The translations under genes were made by a program, and so were the position numbers. DNA of 64,000 bases, from assembly GCA_964508135.1 (NCBI GenBank), contig CAZDSU010000007.1, positions 58,547 to 122,546 of the forward strand, in the 5' to 3' direction. The stretch's first letter is position 1. Each line of letters starts with the position of its first letter. Positions 52,052 through 60,365 of this stretch are shown here, in pieces. The notes beneath the pieces are model-generated. The model ran no database searches. It was not told the DNA's origin and saw only the letters and a list, made by a program, of their open reading frames with translations. Source of the DNA: UBA6168 sp964508135 (GTDB lineage: Bacteria; Bacteroidota; Bacteroidia; Chitinophagales; Saprospiraceae).

Positions 52052-52893
52052 ATGAAACTTACTGTCTTCACCGTTTTTGGCCTCCTGTTTATAGCAGAAC
52101 TTGCACAGTCCCAGCATGTAAAACTTCCCACTGCCACTGCTAAAACCCCCTTTATCCTTGGTGAAACCTTCACCATCCACTCCCAGCAACTGGAAGAAGA
52201 CAGAACGCTGAACATCTACCTGCCCAGCAGCTACCACCCCGATTCTTTGCGGACTTACCCGGTCATCTACTTGCTGGATGGCTCCGCCGACGAGGACTTC
52301 ATCCATGTGGCGGGACTGTTGCAGTTCGGCACGTTTCCGTGGGTGAACGCATTGCCGGAATCCATTTTGGTGGGCATTTCGAACGTGGACAGGAGGCGAG
52401 ATTTCACGTTTCCAACTACCATTGAACAGGATAAGATTGACTTTCCAACGACGGGTGGTTCTGCAAACTTCATTCGATTTCTCGAAAAGGAGTTGTTGCC
52501 GTTTATAGAAAACAACTACCGGACGAACGACACGACGACCATCATCGGCCAGTCGTTGGGCGGGCTTTTGGCGACGGAAGTGCTGATAAAAAAGCCGGAA
52601 TTGTTTACCAATTACATCATCGTAAGCCCAAGCCTGTGGTGGGATAATGGGTCGTTGTTGAAGTTGGAACCGAAACTGGAATCCAAAGCCAAGACGGTAT
52701 ATCTAACTGCGGGAAGGATGAAGAAGAAGAAATGGTGCGCTCTGCCATCGAGCTATCAGACATGCTCAAGCGCTTTCAGGCAAATGAATACACTGTTTTT
52801 TTCAAGATTTTTGAAGGCCAACACCACGGCAACATCCTGCATTTGGCAGTTTACGATGCGTTTGAACAACTCTTCAAAACGATGAAAAAGTAA
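52052..52893 (+). pseudogene. secreted alpha/beta-hydrolase esterase with a frameshift
   Basis: A signal peptide (ending near LAQSQ) leads into an esterase of the enterochelin-esterase/YbbA-like type: LNIYLPSSYHP, YPVIYLLDGS, and the nucleophile elbow GQSLGG. The frame is intact to VYLTAG (about 52710). After that the original frame gives a Lys/Trp/Ser-rich nonsense tail ending at 52885, while another frame resumes the expected sequence (KDEEEEMVRSAIELSDMLKR, then IFEGQHHGNILHLAVYDAF with the catalytic His) to a stop at 52891-52893. One missing G in the GGG at 52711-52713 explains it. Either a young pseudogene or a sequencing error. Confidence 0.75.
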
Positions 52894-52919
52894 GTCAAAA
52901 AAATGCAAATGACCGTGGG

Positions 52920-53261
52920 TTAAACGCTAACCGCTTGCTCCATTTCTCGAAACATCTCCGCCAGTTTGAACTTCTGAATCTTTCCGGTCACAGTCATTGC
53001 CTTGGAGAAATCGTCCAACACCATCAGGTGGCGGGGAATCTTCGACCATTCCAAGTTGCCTTCGCAGCGTTCCTGGACGTCTCTCAGGGTCAATGTTTTG
53101 CCGGGCAGGCATTTCACGGCCACGTCAACGAACTCCTGCAAGTTGTAATGGGACACAGCCACTACCTGCACGATTTCCACCTTGTCGGCAAGCAGGGAAT
53201 GAAGCGATTGCTCCACCTCGGCGGGATAAACGTTGTGCCACCGTTTGCCGCAATTTTTCAC
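52920..53261 (-). pseudogene. remnant of an AMP-forming acyl-CoA ligase (C-terminal domain only)
   Basis: About 113 residues match the C-terminal domain of AMP-binding acyl-CoA synthetases: NVYPAEVEQSL, VKCLPGKTLTLRDVQERC and KAMTVTGKIQKFKLAEMF with the acyladenylate Lys region. A full enzyme has about 500 residues, and the adenylation domain is absent upstream; the sequence before NVYPAEVE is already degenerate. No complete start. Best read as a decaying fragment. Confidence 0.7.
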
Positions 53262-53434
53262 CTTCTCCCAGCACCGCTCCCATTTTTTGCGACAAGTGAA
53301 TGTGCGGCGACAGGTGCGACAGATTTTTTTTGCGGCAAATCGGCTTTTTTCTCGCTGGGTTCAGAGTAGCGAATAATTGAAAGGCAAAACCGAAAACAAA
53401 GATTTATGTTTGTGAAAACTAGAAACAATACGCC

Positions 53435-54205
53435 ATGCCAACCAAAGCTACTTCCCTTGTTCTGCTCAATATCCTGTCGCTGGCCGCCGTGCTGGTCATG
53501 AACTACCTCGCCAATGCCCTGCCCATCGCTGGGCGAACGCCAGCCGAGGTGTCGGACATGTTCCCGACGTTATTCACGCCAGCAGGGTTCACGTTCAGCA
53601 TTTGGGGCGTGATTTACCTGCTGCTGCTGGGTTTTGTGGTTTACCAAGCTCGGTTTTGGGGAAAGGAGATGCCCGTTTTTATGCAAAAAATAGGCTGGCT
53701 TTTCGTGATTTCCTGTGCGGCCAATGCAGCTTGGTTGCCCGTTTTTCACAGTCTTCAAATCGGTTGGGCCATGCTCATCATGCTGGTTTTGTTGGCCAGT
53801 TTGTTGGTCATTTACTTGCGGTTGGACATTGGTCGAGCAGCGGCTTTCCCTGCCGTGCGGTGGCTGGTTCACCTGCCGTTCAGCGTCTATCTCGGCTGGG
53901 TTACCGTGGCCACCATCGCCAATGCCAGCATACTCCTGACGCATTTGGGATGGGACGGCGAACCGGGCGGGCCGCAACTCTGGACAGTCATCGTCATCGC
54001 AGCGGCAGTGGGCATTGGGCTGACAGCAGTGTTGTTCCGACGTGACTTTGGATTTTCTTTGGTCATTGTCTGGGCGCTGTTCGGCATCTACTCCAAAAGG
54101 ATGGCCAACCTTGGCACGGAGGATGGCATGGTGGAAATGGCGGCCATTGTCGGGATGGGGCTACTTGGGTTGGGCATTATTTACCGTTTGATTAAACGCA
54201 ATTGA
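53435..54205 (+). CDS. TspO/MBR-like multi-span membrane protein
   Basis: A 256-residue protein with about seven or eight membrane helices. The motif FTPAGFTFSIWGVIYLLLLG and the Trp-containing helices fit tryptophan-rich TspO/MBR-like proteins, longer than canonical 160-residue TspO. TspO binds porphyrins and other hydrophobic ligands; the function of this longer form is unknown. A TATGTTTG box at 53405-53412 could be its -7 element, though the nearest TTG is 25 bases further upstream. The lycopene cyclase gene converges 10 bases downstream. Confidence 0.72.
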   Translation: MPTKATSLVLLNILSLAAVLVMNYLANALPIAGRTPAEVSDMFPTLFTPAGFTFSIWGVIYLLLLGFVVYQARFWGKEMPVFMQKIGWLFVISCAANAAWLPVFHSLQIGWAMLIMLVLLASLLVIYLRLDIGRAAAFPAVRWLVHLPFSVYLGWVTVATIANASILLTHLGWDGEPGGPQLWTVIVIAAAVGIGLTAVLFRRDFGFSLVIVWALFGIYSKRMANLGTEDGMVEMAAIVGMGLLGLGIIYRLIKRN

Positions 54206-54215
54206 AGGTCGGACA

Positions 54216-55376
54216 TCACCGAGTTAGGTAGTTGAAAAGCGACCGTAAGAACGGCAGTTTTGGGAAGCCCGCAATGATGCGCAACTCCTCGCCAATGCTG
54301 CTTTCGTCATCCAAAAAAGCGAAGATTTTCTGGATGTCGTTCTTGGCGTACATGACGTTGAACAGGCTGGGGCCGAGGTCGTTCCAGCGGTTCAGCACCC
54401 CCAAAAACACGGCATCGTAAAACCGGAATCGGGGCGAAATCAAGCCGTGGTGGGCGGGCCTCCCCAGTTTTAAATTCTCCACGATTTTTTGGGCATTCCG
54501 CTCGCAGTTTTTGAAGGAGTAGCCGCTCGAAGGCTTCACCCAACCCCCCGCCGTGCCGATGCGCACATGGTTGCCCACCGAGTATTTTTCAAACGGAAAA
54601 TCAGTCATCGGGATGATGCCCTGCTCCTCCTCCACAATGTCGAAGTCCTTGATTTTCAATATTTTATCAAAATATTCGTGCAACATCCGGTCGTAGTCGC
54701 CATCGGCTAACAGGGTAGGGGAAAACAGCGTGAACTCCACCAACGCCTCCCGTTTGTTCAGCGGCAGCACGTAGGTGAAGCTCGTGGTGCCCGGCCAACG
54801 CAGGCGATAGTCCATCATGGTGAAGCGGTCGGGGTCGAAGCGGTCGTCAGGGGTGCGCACCACCCAGCCCTTGAAATGCTGGAGCAGGCGGGTGTATTTG
54901 GGGAATTGAGATATTGAGAAATTGAGAAATTCTTGGGGCAACTGGCTGTCAAAAACATGCGCTGCTTCGTAGGTCTCCTGCTTCCCCGTGATGCGGATGG
55001 GGTCGCCGTTTTCCACCGTAACGACCTCGTCGGTTTGCCAGGTGAACTGCTGCGAAGCGGCCAGTTCCCGTTTTGCGAAAGCGTAAAAATCCAAGCCCCG
55101 GAGCATCTTGTAGCGGTAGGGCAGCAGGTCGAGCGGCTGGGCATTTTTTTCGTAGAAAAAATCGCCTTTCGACCAAGATTGCGTGAGCAAACCGTCCCAT
55201 TTCCCAGCTCCTTTTTCCCAAAAACACCAGGTGCGGTCGTTGGTTTCTTTGCCGTCTTTTTCGAGGATAAGTATTTTCTGCTGCGCAAAAAATGGGTCGT
55301 TCCGCAATGCCAGCGCAAGCTGGAGACCAGCAGCCCCTGCTCCGATAATGGCGATGTCGTAGTTGGTAATTGGCAT
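54216..55376 (-). CDS. crtY: lycopene cyclase
   Basis: A 386-residue FAD-binding protein with an N-terminal GAGAAG (12-17), the DRTWCFWEKG motif of lycopene cyclases, FKGWVVRTPDDRFDPDRFTMMDYRL, and the conserved GTAGGWVKPSSGYSF near residue 280. It converts lycopene to cyclic carotenes (beta- or gamma-carotene). The start at 55376 is chosen because the in-frame extension to 55433 precedes the Rossmann strand with non-conserved residues. No other carotenoid genes lie in the window. It is divergent from the Crp-family gene. Confidence 0.9.
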   Translation of the reverse strand: MPITNYDIAIIGAGAAGLQLALALRNDPFFAQQKILILEKDGKETNDRTWCFWEKGAGKWDGLLTQSWSKGDFFYEKNAQPLDLLPYRYKMLRGLDFYAFAKRELAASQQFTWQTDEVVTVENGDPIRITGKQETYEAAHVFDSQLPQEFLNFSISQFPKYTRLLQHFKGWVVRTPDDRFDPDRFTMMDYRLRWPGTTSFTYVLPLNKREALVEFTLFSPTLLADGDYDRMLHEYFDKILKIKDFDIVEEEQGIIPMTDFPFEKYSVGNHVRIGTAGGWVKPSSGYSFKNCERNAQKIVENLKLGRPAHHGLISPRFRFYDAVFLGVLNRWNDLGPSLFNVMYAKNDIQKIFAFLDDESSIGEELRIIAGFPKLPFLRSLFNYLTR

Positions 55377-55543
55377 AAAAAAGGTGAAAAATACGGCTTT
55401 TGGTGTAGGTTGACTAAATGAAAATATCAGCAAATGGTTTAGCGCATGTTGCCCTAACTTTTGGATGTTAGGTTTGGAAAACCTGTTTTAAGTGATTGCG
55501 TATGTTTGTGTTTGAAATTTCTTCATTTAAAAACCAGCCACCA

Positions 55544-56125
55544 ATGGATATCCAGCCACTTTTTCAGCATATCGAAAAAATCTTTCCGCTCAATGACGGT
55601 GCTAGAATTGATTTAACGGCCAGGCTGGAAATGAGAAAACTCCGTCGCCGCCAATACTTACTACAAGAGGGGGACGTTTGCAAACACTACCACTTCGTGC
55701 TCAAAGGTTGTCTTCGACTGTATTTTGTCGATGAAAAAGGCACGGAGCACGCCCTCCAATTTGCCACCGATAATGGCTGGATTGCCGACATCGGCAGCCT
55801 GCATTCCGAAACGCCGAGCCGCCTCAGCATTGATGCACTCGAACCTACCGAAGTCTTGCGGATTGGCAAGCAGGGTTTAATTGAACTGTACGTCAAACAC
55901 CCCGCCTTCGACCGCTATTTTCGGGTGCTGACGGAGAATGCCTTCATTGGAATGCAGCAACGTGTTTTACAAAATATTAGCTCCACCGCCGAGGAGCGCT
56001 ACCTGACTTTTTTGGAGAAATATCCTCACCTCGTCAACCGCATCCCATTGGTTCAAATCGCCTCGTTTATTGGCGTAACCCCTGAATTTGTTAGTAAAAT
56101 CAGGAAAAATCTGTCCGGTAAATAG
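55544..56125 (+). CDS. Crp/Fnr-family transcriptional regulator
   Basis: A 193-residue protein with a cyclic-nucleotide-binding-like beta-barrel (LLQEGDVCKHYHFVLKGCLR, ALQFATDNGWIADIGSLHSE) and a C-terminal winged HTH containing IPLVQIASFIGVTPEFVSKI. The ATG at 55544 is preferred to the in-frame GTG/ATG at 55496. Such proteins in Bacteroidota usually lack a known ligand. Divergent from lycopene cyclase, which it might control; this is inference from position. A strong terminator follows. Confidence 0.85.
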   Translation: MDIQPLFQHIEKIFPLNDGARIDLTARLEMRKLRRRQYLLQEGDVCKHYHFVLKGCLRLYFVDEKGTEHALQFATDNGWIADIGSLHSETPSRLSIDALEPTEVLRIGKQGLIELYVKHPAFDRYFRVLTENAFIGMQQRVLQNISSTAEERYLTFLEKYPHLVNRIPLVQIASFIGVTPEFVSKIRKNLSGK

Positions 56126-56128
56126 CCC

Positions 56129-56156
56129 AAACCTTGAACTAGTTCAAGGTTTTTTC
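56129..56156 (+). terminator. intrinsic terminator after the Crp-family gene
   Basis: A perfect 12-bp palindrome (56129-56140 / 56141-56152) is followed by TTTT. It starts 3 bases after the stop codon. Confidence 0.8.
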
Positions 56157-56193
56157 CTAAACTCCTTCATTGGCCGACGGCTGCTGCGACCCC

Positions 56194-56201
56194 CATCTTT
56201 G
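56194..56201 (+). promoter_or_regulatory. weak promoter candidate for the SnoaL-like gene
   Basis: CATCTTTG differs from TAnnTTTG at one position and has a TTG 21 bases upstream. It lies 30 bases before the start codon at 56231. Confidence 0.35.
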
Positions 56202-56230
56202 TGGCATCAATTCACTAAAATATTTGCCAC

Positions 56231-56725
56231 ATGAAATCTTTTATTTCAATCTTCTTTTTAGCACTTGCCTTCGTTGGCAGTGCGCAAAATGAAACTAATT
56301 CTTCCACCGTCAAAAATGTACAAAATATGAATGCATCAGAAAAATCCGCCATTGAATCCTTGCTTATTGCCTACGAAAAAGCGTTGGTCGCCTCTGACAC
56401 GAAAGCAGTGCTTGGGCTATATAGCCAAGATGGCATCTTTATGCCTTCCGAAGCGCCATCTGCCATAGGACAAGCGGCAGTGGAACGAGCCTACAACTTT
56501 GTTTTCAGCCAAATAAAGCTGAACATCAAGTTCCAAATTGATGAAATCGAAGTACACGGCGACGTGGCTTTTGCACGTACCATCTCCCGTGGCACGACCG
56601 ATGTGCTGGCCGCTGGCATTACCATTGCCGAAGAAAATCGGGAATTGTTTGTGCTGATAAAAGAAAACGGCACCTGGAAAATCGGCAGGTATATGTTCAA
56701 CAAAATGAAGCCTGCGGGAAAATAG
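56231..56725 (+). CDS. secreted SnoaL/NTF2-like domain protein
   Basis: A 164-residue protein with a signal peptide (MKSFISIFFLALAFVGSAQ) and a single NTF2/SnoaL-like fold: AIESLLIAYEKALVASDTKA helix, VLGLYSQDGIFMPSEAPSA, IDEIEVHGDVAFARTISRGT and ELFVLIKENGTWKIGRYMFN strands. Related to the SgcJ/EcaC or DUF4440-like group; the ligand is unknown. Single gene with its own weak promoter. Confidence 0.82.
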   Translation: MKSFISIFFLALAFVGSAQNETNSSTVKNVQNMNASEKSAIESLLIAYEKALVASDTKAVLGLYSQDGIFMPSEAPSAIGQAAVERAYNFVFSQIKLNIKFQIDEIEVHGDVAFARTISRGTTDVLAAGITIAEENRELFVLIKENGTWKIGRYMFNKMKPAGK

Positions 56726-56790
56726 AGATGACATCTTAATCGAATCATCAGGCCAGTTAGCACATGCACGTGTTGGCTGGCCTGAACCAT

Positions 56791-58218
56791 TTATTTCCGC
56801 ACCAAATTATCAATCATCCCCCCAAAAATAAAGAAATGAAACGGCAGCACCAGGTACCAATACACCCGGCCCCAAAGCCCACGGGGCCGAAAAGTGGCCG
56901 TTTGGGAAAGCACCCAAGCGCCGTCCTTTTGGGTGATGTTGAACTCCAGCCAAGCCTCGCCCGGAAGCTTCATTTCGGCGAAGAGGAGCAGGCGCTTGCC
57001 CGTCCGGTCGGCGATGAGCACCCGCCAGAAATCGAGGGCATCGCCGGGCTTGATTTCGTGCGGGTTGGTGCGACCCCTGCGCAGGCCGACGCCGCCCACC
57101 ATTTTGTCCAGCAGCCCTCGGATTTTCCAAAGGAAATTGCCGTAGTACCAGCCTTTTCCGCCTCCGATGCTCCAAATCCGGTCGAGCACTTGGGCTTCGT
57201 TGCCGGTGAGGGTTCGTTTTTTTTCATCGGTGAAACATCCGAATTTGGGCATTTCCACGAAATCCATCAGTTTCGGATTGGTGTCGAACGAGCTGAATGC
57301 GTCCTTCCAACTGCTCACCACCATGTTCTGTTCGATGCGTTTGAAGGCCAGTTCCACGGCTTTTTTGTAAGGCAAAAGCTCGATGCCAAGCTCGGACGCA
57401 AAGTTGTTTGGGCGACAGATGACGTTGATTTTCATGCTGTCCACCAGGTTTTGGGCTAGGTGGTAGGAGGTGGACGTGATGAAATAGAGCCAGTACGAAG
57501 AGAGTTTTGGTGTCATAACCGGCACGGTCCAAACATAGCGCCGCAACTTCCTGACTGCTGCGAATTTCAGCAGCATCTGCTTGTACGACAGCACTTCCGG
57601 GCCGCCGATGTCGAAGTCCTGGTTGTAGGTGCCTTTCCTGCCAATCACCCCGGCCAGAAACTGCACGACGTTGCGGATGCTGATGGGCTGGCAAAGCGTT
57701 TCGAGCCATTTTGGGGCAATCATGATGGGCAGTTTTTCCACCAAATCACGGATGATTTCAAAGGAGGCACTACCGGAACCCACGATGATGCCCGCCCGCA
57801 GCACGGTGACGGGAACCTTGCCGGTGCGCAGGATTTTTTCCACTTCAAAACGGCTGCTGAGGTGGTCGGATAGCTCGGCTTCGTTCACGATGCCGCTCAA
57901 ATAGACAACCTGACGGCATTGCGTGGCCTGCACCAGCTTGCTGAAATTCACGGCGGTGGCAGCTTCTTTGCTCGCAAAATCGCCCTTGCTGCTCATGGAG
58001 TGGATGAGGAAAAACGCCACATCGAGGTCCGGGGGAAATGCCGAATCGGGTGCAGGGTTCAGAAAATCCACCTCGATGATTTGGATGCGCTCGTGCGTTT
58101 GGCCCTCGAACCGTTTTCGGTTTCGGACGCAGCAATAGACGGTATGCCCTTGTTGGAGCAGCACGGGGAGCAATCGTTGGCCGATGTAGCCATTGGCACC
58201 GGTAAGTAGTATTTTCAT
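56791..58218 (-). CDS. NAD(P)-binding SDR protein with DUF2867 domain
   Basis: A 475-residue protein. Residues 1-290 form an extended SDR/NmrA-like Rossmann domain (KILLTGANGYIGQRLLPVLL, FFLIHSMSSKGDF, VYLSGIVNE, VLRAGIIVGSGSASFEIIRD). Residues about 320-475 match DUF2867 (RIWSIGGGKGWYYGNFLWKI, EAWLEFNI). This two-domain form is common in Bacteroidota and Actinobacteria and is predicted to act on lipid or quinone-like substrates; the reaction is unknown. The stop of the DUF2071 gene upstream is 1 base from its start, so the two are probably one operon. Confidence 0.85.
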   Translation of the reverse strand: MKILLTGANGYIGQRLLPVLLQQGHTVYCCVRNRKRFEGQTHERIQIIEVDFLNPAPDSAFPPDLDVAFFLIHSMSSKGDFASKEAATAVNFSKLVQATQCRQVVYLSGIVNEAELSDHLSSRFEVEKILRTGKVPVTVLRAGIIVGSGSASFEIIRDLVEKLPIMIAPKWLETLCQPISIRNVVQFLAGVIGRKGTYNQDFDIGGPEVLSYKQMLLKFAAVRKLRRYVWTVPVMTPKLSSYWLYFITSTSYHLAQNLVDSMKINVICRPNNFASELGIELLPYKKAVELAFKRIEQNMVVSSWKDAFSSFDTNPKLMDFVEMPKFGCFTDEKKRTLTGNEAQVLDRIWSIGGGKGWYYGNFLWKIRGLLDKMVGGVGLRRGRTNPHEIKPGDALDFWRVLIADRTGKRLLLFAEMKLPGEAWLEFNITQKDGAWVLSQTATFRPRGLWGRVYWYLVLPFHFFIFGGMIDNLVRK

Positions 58219-58219
58219 G

Positions 58220-58927
58220 TTAGATTTTACGCCTGCTTTCCACCGTGATTGGCGAGCCTTCCGCCAGCATGACGGAGGTAGGCTTTATGTCGTTGAGCAA
58301 TCGGAAATCCTCGCCGTAATTCTTGGCAAAGTCCACTTGGATTTCGTGGCGATTCACTTCGTACACCTCCCATTTTGGATGGGTAACTTGGTACTCGATG
58401 GTCTTGCCCGCACCCTGTCTTGAGTACCCCCAGTAATGCTCAGTGATGAACTCCGCCTCGCTTCCCGGTAGCATCGGAAGCAGCTCTAGCCCTGCTTCAA
58501 TTTTGAAGGAATGCCATTGGCCACGCAGCTTCCAATCGTATTGAACCTCCTGCGATGCCGTTACTTCTCGCCAGTGGTGGCGCATCGGCATGGCTTTGTA
58601 ACGTTCTTTGTAAATGGTGTTGGCGACCAGGGCAATGGCTGTTTTTGGCACAAACTCATTGATGAACACCACGCCCCGTTTCCATTCGCCTTCGGCAAAA
58701 TGTCGCACGTAAAAACGCAGGTTCACTTCTTCAAACTCCGTGTGAAAGGGAATTTTCAAACCAAGCAGCCTAACGTTTTTGAACATGAAACCAACGAGGC
58801 TGACGTAGCATCGCCCGTTCCAAATGTCTAGCTCAGTGCCATGTGGCAGATAGGGCTTTAATAAGTTGGGGGCAACGTCATAATTGGCCAAAGCCAGTTT
58901 TCGCCATTCAGCGGTCAGAAAGCTCAT
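58220..58927 (-). CDS. YqjF family protein (DUF2071)
   Basis: A 235-residue DUF2071/YqjF protein: FLTAEWRKLALANYDVAPNLL at the N-terminus, LPHGTELDIWNGRCYVSLVGF, and RPMRHHWREV-type PMRHHWREVTASQEVQYDWK. The fold is beta-rich, related to acetoacetate decarboxylase-like proteins; no activity is proven. It lies directly upstream of the SDR-DUF2867 gene with essentially no spacing, and may supply or accept the same substrate. Confidence 0.82.
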   Translation of the reverse strand: MSFLTAEWRKLALANYDVAPNLLKPYLPHGTELDIWNGRCYVSLVGFMFKNVRLLGLKIPFHTEFEEVNLRFYVRHFAEGEWKRGVVFINEFVPKTAIALVANTIYKERYKAMPMRHHWREVTASQEVQYDWKLRGQWHSFKIEAGLELLPMLPGSEAEFITEHYWGYSRQGAGKTIEYQVTHPKWEVYEVNRHEIQVDFAKNYGEDFRLLNDIKPTSVMLAEGSPITVESRRKI

Positions 58928-58941
58928 GCAATTTGTTTAGT

Positions 58942-59226
58942 TCAAACCCCAACTTTTTGCACCTCCTTCACCATTTCGTAGTTCAACGGCATGTGCTGCA
59001 AGTCGGCAAAGCGGTTGATGTTGAAATTCGGCTCGAAGGTGAACTTCATGCCGTTGCGCGTCGTCCAGCCGTTGTGCGGGTTCTGGATTTCGTTCAGCAG
59101 CAGGCCGATGCCGTTGGCCGATTTCACCACGTCCCGGATGGAGTAGAGTTTGTCCTTTATCGGGCGGTTCGGTATGTCGGCCATTTGTTCCGGCGTGAAG
59201 TAGTCGTCAATGCAGATGATGTCCAT
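58942..59226 (-). CDS. conserved-looking small protein of unknown function (94 aa)
   Basis: Not assigned. The sequence begins MDIICIDDYFTPEQMADIP and has a balanced composition without low-complexity, ending near a NINRFADLQHMPLNYEMVKE segment. It sits 14 bases upstream of the YqjF gene in the same orientation, with good codon usage for this genome, so it is probably a real gene and part of that operon. No motif for catalysis or metal binding is visible. Confidence 0.6.
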   Translation of the reverse strand: MDIICIDDYFTPEQMADIPNRPIKDKLYSIRDVVKSANGIGLLLNEIQNPHNGWTTRNGMKFTFEPNFNINRFADLQHMPLNYEMVKEVQKVGV

Positions 59227-59259
59227 ATCGTTGCTTTTATTGCAAAAATAGTCCGTGAC

Positions 59260-59430
59260 TCAAGATTGTTGCAACTCCTCCAGCTTTTTTGCAATTTCTT
59301 CCGCTTCCGCCGATTTTTGGGCAAAGCCCTTGATGTCGCCCTTGCGCTGAAGGTCACGGGCTTCTTCGAGCAACTTGGCGTATTGTTCCCGCAGTTGCTT
59401 GGCGGGGTCTTTTTTGAATAATCCGAACAT
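59260..59430 (-). CDS. DUF6435-like small protein (56 aa)
   Basis: A 56-residue protein beginning MFGLFKKDPAKQLREQYAKL and continuing as a charged helical hairpin (LEEARDLQRKGDIKGFAQKS, then AEEIAKKLEEL). The N-terminal FGLFKKDP motif and length fit DUF6435, small proteins of unknown role in diverse bacteria. The start at 59430 is chosen because in-frame extension only translates the repeat region 59431-59540. Confidence 0.7.
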   Translation of the reverse strand: MFGLFKKDPAKQLREQYAKLLEEARDLQRKGDIKGFAQKSAEAEEIAKKLEELQQS

Positions 59431-59540
59431 GGTATGAATTGTTGAATTGTTGAATTGTCGAATTGCTGTATTGCTGTATTGCTGTATTGAGAGGTTGTCG
59501 TGATGCGGGTAACAATATAACAATTCAGCAATCAAGCAAT
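59431..59540. repeat. hairpin of TTGAATTG / CAATTCAG words
   Basis: Tandem GTTGAATT and GCTGTATT words (59438-59488) are faced by AACAATATAACAATTCAGCAATCAAGCAATT (59510-59540, given here as two joined words) in the other orientation. It lies between two genes transcribed in the same direction and includes the stop codon of the SDR gene. Confidence 0.65.
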
Positions 59541-60233
59541 TTTTAAAGACGACATGCCACCGTCAATTCCGATGACTTGGCCAGTTATCCAGCCGCTGTT
59601 TTCTGAAAGCAGAAAATGAGCAAGGTCGGCAATTTCGCTGGCCGTTCCGACCCGTTTCAGCGGGTGCCTTGCGCCAGCGGCCTCCTTTTTTTCATCTGAA
59701 CTGAGCAGCCGGGCAGCCAGCGGCGTATCGGTCAGCGAAGGGGCGATGCAGTTTACCCGGATGTTGGGCGCCCACTCGGCGGCGAGGCTGCGGGCGAGGC
59801 CCTCAACCGCACCTTTTGATGCCGCAATGGAGGCATGGAACGGCATCCCCTGACCCACGGCCACCGTGCTGAACAGCACGACCGATGGGTTTTCGGCGTT
59901 TTTCAGCGCCTTTTGCGCAGCCTGCAAAACCTTCACCGCACCGAGCACATTGATTTGAAAATCTTCCAAAAATGCATCCGGTTTCAGCGAACGGAATGGC
60001 TTGAGGTTGATGCTGCCGGGGCAGTAGGCGATACCATCGAGCGAGGCGGGCAGGTCGCTTTCCGTCAGCTCGTCTTCGAGCAGGTCCTTGGGCAAATGCG
60101 TGACGCTTGGCAAGCCGTCCAAGCTGTCGCCCGTGCGGGAAATGACGAGGACTTTGTGGCCTTCGGCGCTCAGTTTTTTCACCAGTTCCAGCCCGGTGCC
60201 CGAGGAGCCGCCTGCGATGAGGTAATTTTTCAT
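59532..60233 (-). CDS. short-chain dehydrogenase/reductase
   Basis: A 233-residue classical SDR: NYLIAGGSSGTGLELVKKLS (TGxxxGxG-type cofactor motif), CPGSI in place of the NNAG motif, the SIAASKGAVEGLARSLA segment in which the usual catalytic Tyr of YxxxK is replaced by an Ala-Ala-Ser-Lys sequence, and the C-terminal SGWITGQVIGIDGGMSSL. The missing Tyr suggests altered or lost dehydrogenase activity, though the Lys remains. The start at 60233 fits the Rossmann strand. Substrate unknown. Confidence 0.82.
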   Translation of the reverse strand: MKNYLIAGGSSGTGLELVKKLSAEGHKVLVISRTGDSLDGLPSVTHLPKDLLEDELTESDLPASLDGIAYCPGSINLKPFRSLKPDAFLEDFQINVLGAVKVLQAAQKALKNAENPSVVLFSTVAVGQGMPFHASIAASKGAVEGLARSLAAEWAPNIRVNCIAPSLTDTPLAARLLSSDEKKEAAGARHPLKRVGTASEIADLAHFLLSENSGWITGQVIGIDGGMSSLKIA

Positions 60234-60365
60234 TGAATCGCTATTTGATTTTGTGCGGCGATTCAACAGGATGGGGGAAAAATGGTTTAAGGAAAATTAG
60301 GCAATACCATTCACTTACGGTTTGTCGTGAATGAACTACTATTGTTCCCATAATTATGGCCTTGA

